In this document: positions 40,888-50,689 of the stretch, in pieces | Position numbering within the stretch: position 1 is the first letter of the stretch | Layout: every line of letters starts with the position of its first letter | Source: Bdellovibrio sp. | GTDB taxonomy: Bacteria; Bdellovibrionota; Bacteriovoracia; Bacteriovoracales; Bacteriovoracaceae | DNA length: 64,000 bases | Reading direction: 5' to 3' | NCBI GenBank assembly: GCA_016187935.1 | Contig: JACPIU010000020.1 | Span: 163,441-227,440, forward strand | Made by a program: the position numbers and the translations under genes | Notes under the pieces: generated by a model | Databases searched by the model: none | The model's input: only the letters and a program-made list of their open reading frames with translations | Told to the model about the DNA's origin: nothing

Positions 40888-42489
40888 ATGAATGCTAACG
40901 AAGTCCGTACCTATACGATTGGCTCTCGGGGAAGTTTGCTGGCTCTCACACAAGCACGTTTTATCAAAGCATCGCTTGAGAGTATTTCTCCTCATAAATT
41001 TGAATTTAATATTATCAAAACACAGGGTGACCAAGTGGTTGATCGCCCTCTTTGGCAATTAGAAGGAAAAGATTTTTTTACACGCGAATTAGATGAAGCC
41101 TTGCTTGCTAAAACCGTCGACCTCGTGGTGCATTCCTATAAGGACTTAGGCAGTGATCGCCCGGCAGGCATTGAAATGGGTGCCATCACCGAACGCGCCT
41201 TCTGTCATGATATTCTTCTGGTGAAAAAAGATACCAAGCAAAATATTATTGAGGGCACCCATTCGGGAACCTTCCTGGTAGGAACAAGTGCCCCAAGACG
41301 AATTCACAATTTAGAAAAATATTTACCGTCTTTTTTACCGCGAAAAAAAGACGGCAATAGTCATGTCGTAACCACCAAAGTACTGCGAGGGAATGTCAAC
41401 ACTCGCATCAAGAAGCTGCAACAGGGAGAATACCATGCCATTACCCTGGCCCTGGCGGGTTTAACACGTCTCTCAAGAGACCCCGATTCTGCCGCCCAGT
41501 TAAGAGAGTTACTTGTCGCTCTGGATTTTATGATTCTTCCGCGGACTTATTTTCCAGGCGCCGCTGCACAAGGGGCCTTGGCGATTGAACTGCGCCAGAG
41601 CATTGATGCCGAGGATGGGGGCGAATTGCGCCGTTTGCTCAAACGTCTTGAGCATCCGGAAACCGCTCGTTGTGTCGGTCTTGAACGAAAAATTTTTAAA
41701 TCTTTCGGCGGTGGTTGTCATTTGGCCATTGGCATTTTCTGTGGCCATATGGCAGGCCGTGATGTCCTCAGTGTTCGAGGGACTCATGAGGATAAACTTG
41801 TTGAAAATTTTTACTGTAATACGTCTCTGCCCAAATGGTGTGGCAAACATGCTTTCATAGGAATTCATGAAAAGAAGCAAGATAAGGTGCAAACAGTTTT
41901 CACCTACGACTCGCTGATGCAGGTTCGTCCACGAGAATACCAATTACCGCAGAAGGCCATTTTACTGGTGGCCAGTTCTCACGCGGCACCCGATAAAAAT
42001 AAAGTAAAAGCAGAACACCTTCTTTTTGCCAGCGGGGCCAAAACCATGATGACTCTCGCCCAGCAAGGTCACTGGGTGACTGGTGCGGCCGATTTTGGTG
42101 GTGAACAAGAGTTAGAAGCATTGATCAATAATCCTATTTTTGAACTTTTGGCCCCGGACAAGAAAGATTGGCCGCGTTTTGCCCTCACCCACTCAGAATC
42201 CAAAAGTTCATTTGGCAAAATAATTGGTTGTTATGATCGTACTTTTCAAACACCTGACGCTCTCGTCAAAGTAAACATCGAGAAATGTGATGCCTTTTAC
42301 TGGTCATCATATTCTCAGTATGTGCATTACCTTAAACATTTTCCGGCAATTCTAACTCGCCAACATTTTTGTGGTTTAGGCAAAACTTATACAGAATTCC
42401 AAAACAATCACGTGAGCGTTACGCCTCTCACGGGAGTACAGGAATTTAAAGACTGGATTGGAGGATCTCGCCATGTCGACTTCACTTGA
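40888..42489 (+). CDS. hemC: Porphobilinogen deaminase fused to a divergent HemD-like domain
   Basis: 533 residues, against ~310 for HemC alone. Residues about 5-320 are HemC: TIGSRGSLLALTQA, VHSYKDLGSD, RGNVNTRIKKLQ, and the dipyrromethane-cofactor Cys in GGGCHLAIG. It joins four porphobilinogens into hydroxymethylbilane. Residues about 345-530 do not belong to HemC. They show weak HemD-like features: an alternating alpha/beta pattern, FYWSSYSQYVHYL where HemD has its TSxSA segment, and a final CGLGKTYTEF...VTPLTGVQEFKDW like IGxxTAxxL...TPxxLLxAI. No separate hemD is in the operon, so a HemC-HemD fusion is likely. GAGG precedes the ATG. Confidence 0.9.
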   Translation: MNANEVRTYTIGSRGSLLALTQARFIKASLESISPHKFEFNIIKTQGDQVVDRPLWQLEGKDFFTRELDEALLAKTVDLVVHSYKDLGSDRPAGIEMGAITERAFCHDILLVKKDTKQNIIEGTHSGTFLVGTSAPRRIHNLEKYLPSFLPRKKDGNSHVVTTKVLRGNVNTRIKKLQQGEYHAITLALAGLTRLSRDPDSAAQLRELLVALDFMILPRTYFPGAAAQGALAIELRQSIDAEDGGELRRLLKRLEHPETARCVGLERKIFKSFGGGCHLAIGIFCGHMAGRDVLSVRGTHEDKLVENFYCNTSLPKWCGKHAFIGIHEKKQDKVQTVFTYDSLMQVRPREYQLPQKAILLVASSHAAPDKNKVKAEHLLFASGAKTMMTLAQQGHWVTGAADFGGEQELEALINNPIFELLAPDKKDWPRFALTHSESKSSFGKIIGCYDRTFQTPDALVKVNIEKCDAFYWSSYSQYVHYLKHFPAILTRQHFCGLGKTYTEFQNNHVSVTPLTGVQEFKDWIGGSRHVDFT

Positions 42490-43765
42490 ATTATTTGAAA
42501 AGGCCAAAAAACTCGTGCCTGGCGGAGTTCACTCCCCTGTTCGCAGTTTCAAAGGACTGCACCGCGGGCCCATATTTTTTGAGCGAGGTGAAGAGGCCTA
42601 CCTCTACGATGTGGAAGGAAAAAGTTATATTGATTTTTGCATGAGCTTCGGCCCTCTGCTTTTGGGGCATACTAACAAAAAAGTTCATGCCACACTGATC
42701 GAGGCCTTAAAACGCGGCTGGAGTTTTGGAGCTGCCGAACCTTATAGCCTTGAGCTGGCCGATTACCTACTCTCGCGCCTGCCCTTTCTGGAACAGATTC
42801 GTTTTATGAATTCGGGTACGGAAGCCGTCATGACCGCTCTTCGCTTGGCGCGTGGTTTTACCGGTCGCGATAAAATTATTAAATTCAATGGCTGCTATCA
42901 TGGCCACACTGACAGTATGCTGATTAAAGCAGGTTCTGGATTGGCGGCCGAACCCAGTGCCTCATCCGCCGGAGTTCCGGCAGGAATTGCTCAAGATACC
43001 ATTGTGCTCGAACTTGATTCGGATCAAGAAATCGAACAGGCCTTTGCTCGTTATGGTCGTGAAATTGCCGCGGTCATCGTCGAACCGCTTCCCGCCAACA
43101 ATGGACTTTTGCTTCAAAGAAAGGAGTTTCTGCAATTATTGCGAAAAATCACCAAGGCCCACGATGCCCTGCTTATATTTGATGAAGTCATCAGTGGCTT
43201 TCGCGTGGCCTTTGGAGGCATGGCCGCTCTGACTGGTATTACACCCGATATCGTGACTTATGGAAAAGTCATTGGTGGTGGTCTACCGGTAGGCGCAGTC
43301 GCAGGCCCAAAACATATTATGGAAAAATTGGCCCCCATTGGTCCGGTCTATCAGGCCGGAACACTGAGCGCCAACCCTCTCGCCATGGCCGGAGGTTTGG
43401 CCACGTTAAAAGAACTGACTCCCACATCATACGAGACCCTGGAACAAAACACCCAGGCCATCAAAGAAATCTTTGATGACTGGTTTGCCCGCTATGAGAA
43501 TGGACGTTTTGCCCATTGCAATCTAATTCACTTTGGCTCGCTCTTTTGGATCGTTCCCAAAATTCAAAATAAGAGTAAAGAGGCAGGTGTCATCCGCAAA
43601 TTGAGCGACATCCCGAGCAGTCTCAGTGATTCATTTAAGGTACTCTTTGAAGTGCTCTTAAATAAAGGTATTTACCTTGCTCCCAATGCCTATGAAGTCG
43701 GTTTTGTAAGTTTGGCGCATGATGCGAAGGTGCAACAAGAACTCAAAACGCGTTTGTGGTCGTGA
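42473..43765 (+). CDS. hemL: Glutamate-1-semialdehyde 2,1-aminomutase
   Basis: 430 residues from ATG 42473, with GGAGG eight bases upstream. It converts glutamate-1-semialdehyde to 5-aminolevulinate with PLP. Motifs are NSGTEAVMTALRLARG, YHGHTDS, FDEVISGFR and the PLP Lys in TYGKVIGGGLPVGA. It overlaps the end of the hemC fusion gene by 17 bp, indicating coupled translation. Confidence 0.96.
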   Translation: MSTSLELFEKAKKLVPGGVHSPVRSFKGLHRGPIFFERGEEAYLYDVEGKSYIDFCMSFGPLLLGHTNKKVHATLIEALKRGWSFGAAEPYSLELADYLLSRLPFLEQIRFMNSGTEAVMTALRLARGFTGRDKIIKFNGCYHGHTDSMLIKAGSGLAAEPSASSAGVPAGIAQDTIVLELDSDQEIEQAFARYGREIAAVIVEPLPANNGLLLQRKEFLQLLRKITKAHDALLIFDEVISGFRVAFGGMAALTGITPDIVTYGKVIGGGLPVGAVAGPKHIMEKLAPIGPVYQAGTLSANPLAMAGGLATLKELTPTSYETLEQNTQAIKEIFDDWFARYENGRFAHCNLIHFGSLFWIVPKIQNKSKEAGVIRKLSDIPSSLSDSFKVLFEVLLNKGIYLAPNAYEVGFVSLAHDAKVQQELKTRLWS

Positions 43766-43778
43766 GAGTGAATTAGAA

Positions 43779-44672
43779 ATGAAAGATAACTCGAAATTAA
43801 TTTTGATTCTCTCCCTTTGCTGGGCAGCAGTTCTCGTTCTACTCGGAGGTTGGTGGATTCATCTTTTTCTGCGAGTCAATTCCGGAGGTCCAATCCCGAC
43901 CAATTTTATTCGCATGATCACATGGGAAGGGAGTTTTTTCTTTCTCACACTTTTTTTGATTTCCGCCTCTCTCTTGGGTTTTTATTGGCGAGGTTTAAAA
44001 AAGGCAAAAGAACTTCAAGATTTTTTTTCTTCCATTACCCATGAATTGAAAACTCCCTTGGCCTCTATCCGCCTTCAATCTGAAGTCGTTGGCATGAAAT
44101 TATCAGGGATCAGCAAGGAAGATACCCAAAAATGGGGGGGCGTGATTCGGCCGCTGGAGCGACTGGTACAAGATAGTAAGAATTTAGAAAACCAATTGGA
44201 TAAAATTTTGCAACTCTCAAGGCTTGAACGCACAGGAAGCTTGGATCGTCGTGCCATTAATTTGCTGACCCTCTTTAAGAAAACTGAAAGCGAATGGGGT
44301 TATGGGCTCAATATCCAAGTCCAACATGACAGTGATGTATGGGCCTTGGGTGATGAATTCGGGATTGAACTCATCCTGCGCAATTTATTTGAGAACACCC
44401 GCCAGCATTCACCTGAGAAGGACGTGGTGCTGACCTTTACCATGGATGACAAATGGACGCGCATTACTTATCGCGACCATGGCAATTTTCAGGGGGATAC
44501 GAGTCAAATTGCCAATCTTTTCTATCGTCACAATTCCAAACGGGGGTCCGGCATCGGACTTTATCTAACAAAAAAATTGGTTAAACATATGCAAGGTGAA
44601 TTTAAAATGCTCTCGAAGTATCCTTTTACAATTCAAATTGCGCTGATAAAAACAACGGCACCCAGTCAATAG
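43779..44672 (+). CDS. Membrane histidine kinase within the haem operon
   Basis: 297 residues from ATG 43779, just after hemL. Two membrane helices (about 7-28 and 50-69) frame a very short loop of ~20 residues, so there is no large sensor domain; sensing would be in or at the membrane. HisKA has the phospho-acceptor His88 in SITHELKTPLASIR. The ATPase part has an N-box FENTRQHSPEK, a D-x-G (RDHG) and GSGIGLYLTKKLV. It is paired with the response regulator 11 bp downstream. The signal is unknown; haem or a porphyrin intermediate is a guess from position. Confidence 0.92.
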   Translation: MKDNSKLILILSLCWAAVLVLLGGWWIHLFLRVNSGGPIPTNFIRMITWEGSFFFLTLFLISASLLGFYWRGLKKAKELQDFFSSITHELKTPLASIRLQSEVVGMKLSGISKEDTQKWGGVIRPLERLVQDSKNLENQLDKILQLSRLERTGSLDRRAINLLTLFKKTESEWGYGLNIQVQHDSDVWALGDEFGIELILRNLFENTRQHSPEKDVVLTFTMDDKWTRITYRDHGNFQGDTSQIANLFYRHNSKRGSGIGLYLTKKLVKHMQGEFKMLSKYPFTIQIALIKTTAPSQ

Positions 44673-44683
44673 AGGAAACTTTT

Positions 44684-45373
44684 GTGGGGAAAATTTTATT
44701 GGTCGAAGATGAAGAGAATTTGGGGGCCACTCTAAAGGAATTCCTGCAAAGTTCCGGACACCCCTGTAATTGGGCGCGTACTGCCACCGAAGCGAGAAAA
44801 CTCTTTTCCCAAACTCCATCTGAAATTGTTCTCATGGATATTGGACTTCCTGATCAAAGCGGCCTGGAGTTGGCAAAAGAATTGCGCCGATTAAGAAAGG
44901 ATTTTGTGCTGCTTTTTCTTTCCGCCCAGAATGCGCCCGAAATCAGGCTTGAAGGCCTGGAGTTAGGCGCACAGGATTACATCACCAAACCCTTTGCCTT
45001 GAAAGAATTAATTTTGCGCCTCACCCGCATCCTTGAACAGAATCAAAAATTTCAAGAGTTCAAAGGCGTGATTCAACACGGCCCGCTTAAAATCTGGTTT
45101 GACCGCTATGAAGTGCAAGATGCCCAAGGCAACATTATACCTTTGACCCAAAAAGAATGTGCCATTTTGGGGCTCCTTTACAAAAACCGAAATGTTGTCT
45201 TTGAACGTGATGCCATTATTGATGAAGTCTGGGGAGCGGAGGCCTTTCCTTCCTCACGCACAGTCGATAACTATATGGTGAAGTTGCGTCGTTGGTGTGA
45301 CTCGGACCCCAAAAAAAGTATTGAGATTTTAAGTGTTCGCGGGATCGGTTATAAGTTAGTCATCAATAACTAA
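44684..45373 (+). CDS. OmpR/PhoB-type response regulator within the haem operon
   Basis: 229 residues from GTG 44684, with AGAGGAAA upstream. The receiver domain has acidic E8-D9-E10, phospho-acceptor D52 (LMDIGLPDQSG), a Ser at the Thr/Ser position (FLSAQ) and K102 (YITKPF). The C-terminal winged helix (about 130-227) includes LTQKECAILGLLYKNRNVVFERD and RTVDNYMVKLRRW. It should bind DNA when phosphorylated by the kinase just upstream. It is 12 bp before hemE. Confidence 0.94.
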   Translation: MGKILLVEDEENLGATLKEFLQSSGHPCNWARTATEARKLFSQTPSEIVLMDIGLPDQSGLELAKELRRLRKDFVLLFLSAQNAPEIRLEGLELGAQDYITKPFALKELILRLTRILEQNQKFQEFKGVIQHGPLKIWFDRYEVQDAQGNIIPLTQKECAILGLLYKNRNVVFERDAIIDEVWGAEAFPSSRTVDNYMVKLRRWCDSDPKKSIEILSVRGIGYKLVINN

Positions 45374-45385
45374 TAAGGGACATAT

Positions 45386-46423
45386 ATGGGATTATTTCAA
45401 AATCGGCCGACAGTTCAAGGGAAAAAAGTTGTCCCTGTTTGGTTTATGCGCCAGGCAGGTCGGTATCATTCCCATTATCAAAATATCAAGAAAGATTCCA
45501 ACTTTATGCAGATGTGTAAAGATCCGAATTTGGCCTGCGAAATCACCATGGGACCGATCATGGATTTTGACTTCGATGCCGCAATCTTGTTTTCTGATCT
45601 CCTTTTTCCTCTTGAGCGGCTTGGGATGGGATTGAGTTATGAATCCGGACCTCCAACGTTGGAGCACCATCTGCATGGGCCTGATGATTTAAAAAAATTG
45701 CATACTCAAAAGAATTTCACCTACGATTTCCAAGGTGAGGCGACAAAAAATATTCGAAAAGCACTGCCCCCGAGCAAAGATTTGCTGGGATTTACCGGTG
45801 CGCCTTTCACTTTGTATGCCTATGCTTGTGAAGGAGCGCATTCCGGCGGTCTCATCCATGCCAAGCAAGGATTATATTCGGGTCTCTATGAGCGTTTCCT
45901 GGAATTGATAGAAGCGGAAATTATAGAGCAATTATCTATCCAGGCCGCCGCCGGGGCCGATGCTCTCTGTCTTTTTGATACTGCTGCCGGTGAGTTAACT
46001 CTAGATGACTATCAACGCTTTTCCATTCCTTCCATTCGACGAGTGGCACAAGCACTAAAGAAAAAATTTCCATCCACTCGAATTATCTATTATTCAAAAC
46101 AAACCCATCTCAATTATCTTCAGTTAATTGAATCCAAGGACATCGATGTCCTCGGAATTGATTGGCGTGTAAATTTAAGAGACGCCTTATCTTTACTGGG
46201 TAAAGACTATTACATACAAGGTAATCTCGACCCCGCCTATCTCTTTCTCCCCTGGCCGATATTGCAACAAAAACTTGAAGGTATTTTCAAGCTGGCGATT
46301 GAAAGCAAATGCGGGGCCGATAAATGGATTATGGGACTGGGTCACGGAGTCATGCAAAAAACTCCCGAATCGAATGTGAAGAATGCGGTAAAATACATTC
46401 ATGAAAATTTTCTCTATCGGTAA
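45386..46423 (+). CDS. hemE: Uroporphyrinogen decarboxylase
   Basis: 345 residues. It removes four carboxyl groups from uroporphyrinogen III to give coproporphyrinogen III. The N-terminal signature VPVWFMRQAGRYHSHY, GFTGAPFTLYAYACEG and the catalytic Asp in ILFSDLLFP are present. AAGGGA precedes the ATG. It lies between the two-component pair and hemN, in pathway order. Confidence 0.96.
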   Translation: MGLFQNRPTVQGKKVVPVWFMRQAGRYHSHYQNIKKDSNFMQMCKDPNLACEITMGPIMDFDFDAAILFSDLLFPLERLGMGLSYESGPPTLEHHLHGPDDLKKLHTQKNFTYDFQGEATKNIRKALPPSKDLLGFTGAPFTLYAYACEGAHSGGLIHAKQGLYSGLYERFLELIEAEIIEQLSIQAAAGADALCLFDTAAGELTLDDYQRFSIPSIRRVAQALKKKFPSTRIIYYSKQTHLNYLQLIESKDIDVLGIDWRVNLRDALSLLGKDYYIQGNLDPAYLFLPWPILQQKLEGIFKLAIESKCGADKWIMGLGHGVMQKTPESNVKNAVKYIHENFLYR

Positions 46424-46429
46424 TTCACC

Positions 46430-47812
46430 ATGTTGGATGAAAAGACCTTAAAAAAACTTTTGCTCAATTTTCATGGACCGGGAGGTCGCTATGCTTATTT
46501 CCCTTTCCGGCATGATTGGTCTATTACTTTTGATGGATCGAATCCCAGAGATTCTTGGAGCACTCTGTTTTCCGAGAATATGCGATTGCCGGACGGGCAA
46601 TCAACTTCATCACCTCTGACAATCGATTTATACCTGCATCTACCATTTTGTGAGCAGCTCTGTACTTTTTGTGGCTGCAATATAGCGGTCACAAAGGATC
46701 ATCAAGTCGAAAGGCCCTACATCGAAACTATTCTGAGGGAATTGGATTATTATCGCGAACGTCTGGGACCTTTAACCGTCAATTCAATTTACTTTGGTGG
46801 CGGAACTCCCAACTTTCTATCCCCTGAAAATTTGCAATTCTTACTGCAAGGAATTTTCTCCAAGATTGCAACCTCCGAGACGTTTTTTGGCACCATCGAA
46901 ATCGATCCCCGTCATCTCAACCCCGAGTTTGTGGCAGTGCTCGCTCAATATAAGATCAAGCGCTTTATTCTTGGAGTTCAAGACCTTGATCCTCAGACGA
47001 TGGCCAATGTGAATCGCCCTCAAAATTTATCGGTGCTCGAAAAATCCATTGAAACGATTGCCCGCATAGAAAATTATTTTTTGTCGGCGGACCTCATTTA
47101 CGGTCTTCCACTTCAAACGCAAGACCGCGTGATGCATACCATAACCGAATTATCCCGACTGCCTCTTCATGCCGTGTCATTGTATCCTCTGGCCCAAGCC
47201 TTTTGGCAGAAGCAACACCAAGTGGCCTTCGGTCAATTTTCCACCTATTCACCTGAGACCATGGTGCAGCTCTTTCTTCGAGGTGATAGCGTTTTAAAGG
47301 AGCATGATTTCCAATCCGTCGGATTTGGGCATTATTTCCGAACTGCGCATGCAGATTCCAAAATTATTTTGGAAGGCAGAGGGGCCAGAAATGTCTCGGG
47401 CCTTTCTCCTCGCTTAACTCCTTATCTCCTCGGTCTGGGAGTCGGGGCCATTTCCACTTTCCCTAATTTGTACTGGCAAAATCAGCGCGTTTTAGAGCAA
47501 TACAAAAGACAAATTGGCGGCACAGACGGGCACCCTGAGCGCGCACATCTGAGAACAGATGTGCAGCGATTTTTTGGAACTTTTTTTGAAAAACTGATCT
47601 GCCAAAAAGTTGCCTCTAATGCCTTGATTGATGAAGCCGAATCCAAATATACTTTACCTGAAAAAAACCTGCATCTAGAACTGTTGGCCCAATTGCATGT
47701 CCATCAAATTCTCACTCCAACGGAAGATGGCATACAAGTCTCTGAGCTGGGTACTTATTTTATGAAATCCATCTGTCAGGCCTTCGATCCGTACTTTTTG
47801 GGCCGCAAATAG
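46430..47812 (+). CDS. hemN: Oxygen-independent coproporphyrinogen III dehydrogenase
   Basis: 460 residues, the length of true HemN (about 457) rather than the shorter HemW. It is a radical SAM enzyme that turns coproporphyrinogen into protoporphyrinogen without oxygen. The cluster Cys are C74, C78 and C81, with the extra HemN Cys at C83 (HLPFCEQLCTFCGCN), followed by YFGGGTPN. It ends the haem operon, five bases from the convergent add gene. Confidence 0.94.
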   Translation: MLDEKTLKKLLLNFHGPGGRYAYFPFRHDWSITFDGSNPRDSWSTLFSENMRLPDGQSTSSPLTIDLYLHLPFCEQLCTFCGCNIAVTKDHQVERPYIETILRELDYYRERLGPLTVNSIYFGGGTPNFLSPENLQFLLQGIFSKIATSETFFGTIEIDPRHLNPEFVAVLAQYKIKRFILGVQDLDPQTMANVNRPQNLSVLEKSIETIARIENYFLSADLIYGLPLQTQDRVMHTITELSRLPLHAVSLYPLAQAFWQKQHQVAFGQFSTYSPETMVQLFLRGDSVLKEHDFQSVGFGHYFRTAHADSKIILEGRGARNVSGLSPRLTPYLLGLGVGAISTFPNLYWQNQRVLEQYKRQIGGTDGHPERAHLRTDVQRFFGTFFEKLICQKVASNALIDEAESKYTLPEKNLHLELLAQLHVHQILTPTEDGIQVSELGTYFMKSICQAFDPYFLGRK

Positions 47813-47816
47813 AACA

Positions 47817-48866
47817 TTAGTTGAAATATTTTTGTGCCACCAGTTTTTTATTCTCTTCGGGCAAAAATGAGGCCTGCAAGGCATTTTTATTAATTTCAAA
47901 AAATTCTTGCAATGTGAACATATGCACATCTTGCAGCATCGTATACTCATGAATCAAGTCGATATTCATAAGATGCGGATCATCCGAATTGATTGAAACG
48001 AGAAGACCTTGTTCCAGCATTCTTCTAATGGGGTGCTGTTTTAGAGTTGGCACACATCGCGTGAGATAATTGGAGGTGGGACATAACTCAAAATGTATGC
48101 CTAAATCCCGCGCCTTCGCCATGACTTTGGCATCTTGAATAATCTTAATCCCGTGACCAATACGAAGGGGACGATATAACTCAAAGGAACTCGCAAGAAA
48201 AGAAGCATCGGTATCCTCACCACTATGGATGGTTATTTTCAAACCACATTCACGTAGTTCATCAATCATCGGGATAAAACGAGGTATTGCATCGAAGTGT
48301 TCTATGTCAGCAAGATCGGCACCCACCATATACTTTTTAACCAAAGAATCATTTTGTAACAACTGCACGAGTGTGCCCGTGCTGGCCTGGTTTTCTGCAA
48401 AATCAAGTCCTCGCGGGATGATAAAAATAAGTCCGACCTGGATAGGAAATTTCTTCAAGGCCTTGTCCACTCCCCTGCAGACCGCCTGAATAATGGAGGC
48501 ATGAGAGAGTTTTTTTCCTTGCGCTATAAAGACGGGGGCGAAACGAAGTTCGGCCAAGACCACACCATCTCGATAACAATCTTCGACATTCTCAAAAGCG
48601 ACTTGCTCAATGATGGCCTCATCGTCCATAACTTTTTGGGTCAGCCAAAAACTATCCAGCACCGCCTGCAAACTTGCCATGGGATTTAATATTTTTACTT
48701 TGTTCCAAACTTGCCTTTTAAATTCTTCGGCCTTCATCCCGCTGCTTTTGAGATGGTCGAAAATTCCCAAACGTTGACCATGTTCAAAAATGGTATCGAA
48801 ACGTAAAGAACCATCGAGATGTCGATGCAATTCGACTTTCGGCATGCTTTTTAATCGTTCTCGCAT
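47817..48866 (-). CDS. add: Adenosine deaminase family protein
   Basis: 349 residues. It hydrolyses adenosine to inosine, or a related purine substrate. Zinc ligands H14 and H16 lie in VELHRHLDGS; other motifs are IHSGED with the catalytic Glu, RIGHGIKI and SINSDDPHLM. AGGAAA precedes the ATG. Starting six bases after fabI, it is probably cotranscribed with it. Adenine deaminases share this fold, so the exact base is uncertain. Confidence 0.92.
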   Translation of the reverse strand: MRERLKSMPKVELHRHLDGSLRFDTIFEHGQRLGIFDHLKSSGMKAEEFKRQVWNKVKILNPMASLQAVLDSFWLTQKVMDDEAIIEQVAFENVEDCYRDGVVLAELRFAPVFIAQGKKLSHASIIQAVCRGVDKALKKFPIQVGLIFIIPRGLDFAENQASTGTLVQLLQNDSLVKKYMVGADLADIEHFDAIPRFIPMIDELRECGLKITIHSGEDTDASFLASSFELYRPLRIGHGIKIIQDAKVMAKARDLGIHFELCPTSNYLTRCVPTLKQHPIRRMLEQGLLVSINSDDPHLMNIDLIHEYTMLQDVHMFTLQEFFEINKNALQASFLPEENKKLVAQKYFN

Positions 48867-48872
48867 GTTTTC

Positions 48873-49643
48873 CTACATCGCCATGATTGATATACCACTA
48901 TCGACATAGATAACTTGGCCGGTTACGGCAGCAGAAAGTGACGATGCCAGATACACTGCGGTTCCGGCAACATCATCAATATTTACATTGCGTCGAAGAG
49001 GGGCTTTTTGCTCGATCAACTCGGCAGCGTTTTTGGCACTTTTTACCGCCGAAGAGGCCAGCGTTCGAATTGGTCCAGCGGAGATACAATTCACGCGAAC
49101 TTTATCCTGCCCTAAATCATTGGCAAGATATCGTGTAGAGGCCTCTAAGGCGGCCTTGGCCACTCCCATAACATTGTATCCTTCCAAGACTTTGATAGAT
49201 CCATGATAAGTCATGGCCATGATAGAGCCTTCTGGTCTGATCATGCTCTTAAGACAATTGGAAAGACCTATCAAAGAAAAGGCCGAAATATCACAGGCCA
49301 GCTTAAAACCTTCCCTCGATGTGGCCACGAAACGTCCATGCAGGTCATCTTTATTTGCAAAGGCCAGAGAATGAACCAAAATATCAAATTCCCCCCACTC
49401 GCTCTTCACCCGATCGGCCAGGCGTCCATAATGTTCATCAATAGTTACGTCGGTTTCGTGGATAAAGTCCGCGCCAACCTCTTTGGCCAGCGGTTCAACG
49501 CGTTTTTTTAATTGGTCGTTGAGATAGGTTAACGCCACACTGGCACCGTGGGCCTTAAAGGCCTTGGTAATTCCCCAAGCAATGGATCGCTCGTTTGCGA
49601 CCCCAAGTATTAATGCACGTTTACCTGTCAAAATCTTCTCCAT
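48873..49643 (-). CDS. fabI: Enoyl-ACP reductase (NADH)
   Basis: 256 residues of the short-chain dehydrogenase fold. It carries out the last reduction of each fatty-acid elongation cycle. Motifs are GVANERSIAWGI, the catalytic Tyr and Lys in EGYNVMGVAKAALE (Y-x6-K), and VRVNCISAGPIRTLAS typical of FabI. GAGGA precedes the ATG. It heads a two-gene unit with add. Confidence 0.95.
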   Translation of the reverse strand: MEKILTGKRALILGVANERSIAWGITKAFKAHGASVALTYLNDQLKKRVEPLAKEVGADFIHETDVTIDEHYGRLADRVKSEWGEFDILVHSLAFANKDDLHGRFVATSREGFKLACDISAFSLIGLSNCLKSMIRPEGSIMAMTYHGSIKVLEGYNVMGVAKAALEASTRYLANDLGQDKVRVNCISAGPIRTLASSAVKSAKNAAELIEQKAPLRRNVNIDDVAGTAVYLASSLSAAVTGQVIYVDSGISIMAM

Positions 49644-49798
49644 AAATCCTCACTCAATGTTGTCGTAAAAAAATTTTAGCGATTCTACCGTTCTCGAATA
49701 TAAAGCCAAAGCGCAACGCGCCATGTTTTTTACTTTTCATTAATGAGCAAAAGAGGTTGAATAGGCCCCAATCATAAATAGCAAAAAATGAGGGTCTT

Positions 49799-50686
49799 AT
49801 GCGCAATATCCTCGAGGTCTTATTGGTAATCATTCTTATGGCAAAATCCACTCAGGTGCTCGCCCAAAGTGAAGTGCTGCCGGAAACACTTTACCTTGGA
49901 GACCGTCTGGAAGCCGTCACTCCCGAAACTATTATCGATTCACTTCAGGCGGGGACGGTTGTTATTGTGAGCGAGATTCACAATCTCAAGTCCCATCATC
50001 AGCACCAGGCCGCATTTTTAGAGGCCATGGCCCAAAAAGGAATTGCCAAAATTAGCGTTGGCATGGAGTTCCTTTCTTTTGTAGGGCAGACCTATATTGA
50101 TCAATATTTATTTGAAGGATTGCCTGAGAATCAGTTTTTAAAAAATGTTAACTGGTCAGGTGACTTCTCCCCCTATCGCCCATTAGTGCTCTTTCCTAAA
50201 GAGCATCACGGAGAAACTTTGGGTCTCAATGCTCCGAGGACTCTAACCGCCAAGATTTCAAAAAGTGGCATTAGCTCACTCACAGAAGAGGAACGCGCCC
50301 TTATTCCGCCAGATTTTACACTTGGCAACCCACTCTATTTTGAGCGTTTCAAGACGGTGATGACGGGAGGTGGGCATGAACTTCCTCCGCAAGTTATTGC
50401 CCGATACTTTGAGGCACAAAGTGTCTGGGACGAAACCATGGCCTATGTTGCATCCAATTACATGGAAAAGAATCCCGACAGTATTCTGGTGATTATCGTG
50501 GGCGATTTCCACGCTCAGTATGGCGGTGGACTTCCCGATCGTCTGCGCGCTCGCGGAGTTATAAACGTTGTCACAATTTCCCAAGTCAACCTGAAAGATT
50601 TATCTCCCAGTGAACGCCTGGAAGAAGTTATACCTCACCCTAAATATGGGGTTCGGGCCGATTTTATCTGGACAACGGAAGAGTAG
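49799..50686 (+). CDS. ChaN-like haem-binding family secreted protein
   Basis: 295 residues. A signal peptide (ILEVLLVIILMAKSTQVLAQ) precedes a domain matching the ChaN/Cofac_haem_bdg family: VIVSEIHNLKSHHQHQ, GMEFL, LNAPRTLTAKISKSGISSL, QSVWDETMAYVASNYM and IIVGDFHAQYGGGLPDRLRARG. ChaN of Campylobacter is a periplasmic or outer-membrane haem-binding protein linked to iron uptake. Location shortly after the haem operon, though with two genes between, fits a haem role. A gene for a class II aldolase-like protein follows three bases on. Confidence 0.87.
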   Translation: MRNILEVLLVIILMAKSTQVLAQSEVLPETLYLGDRLEAVTPETIIDSLQAGTVVIVSEIHNLKSHHQHQAAFLEAMAQKGIAKISVGMEFLSFVGQTYIDQYLFEGLPENQFLKNVNWSGDFSPYRPLVLFPKEHHGETLGLNAPRTLTAKISKSGISSLTEEERALIPPDFTLGNPLYFERFKTVMTGGGHELPPQVIARYFEAQSVWDETMAYVASNYMEKNPDSILVIIVGDFHAQYGGGLPDRLRARGVINVVTISQVNLKDLSPSERLEEVIPHPKYGVRADFIWTTEE

Positions 50687-50689
50687 CCC

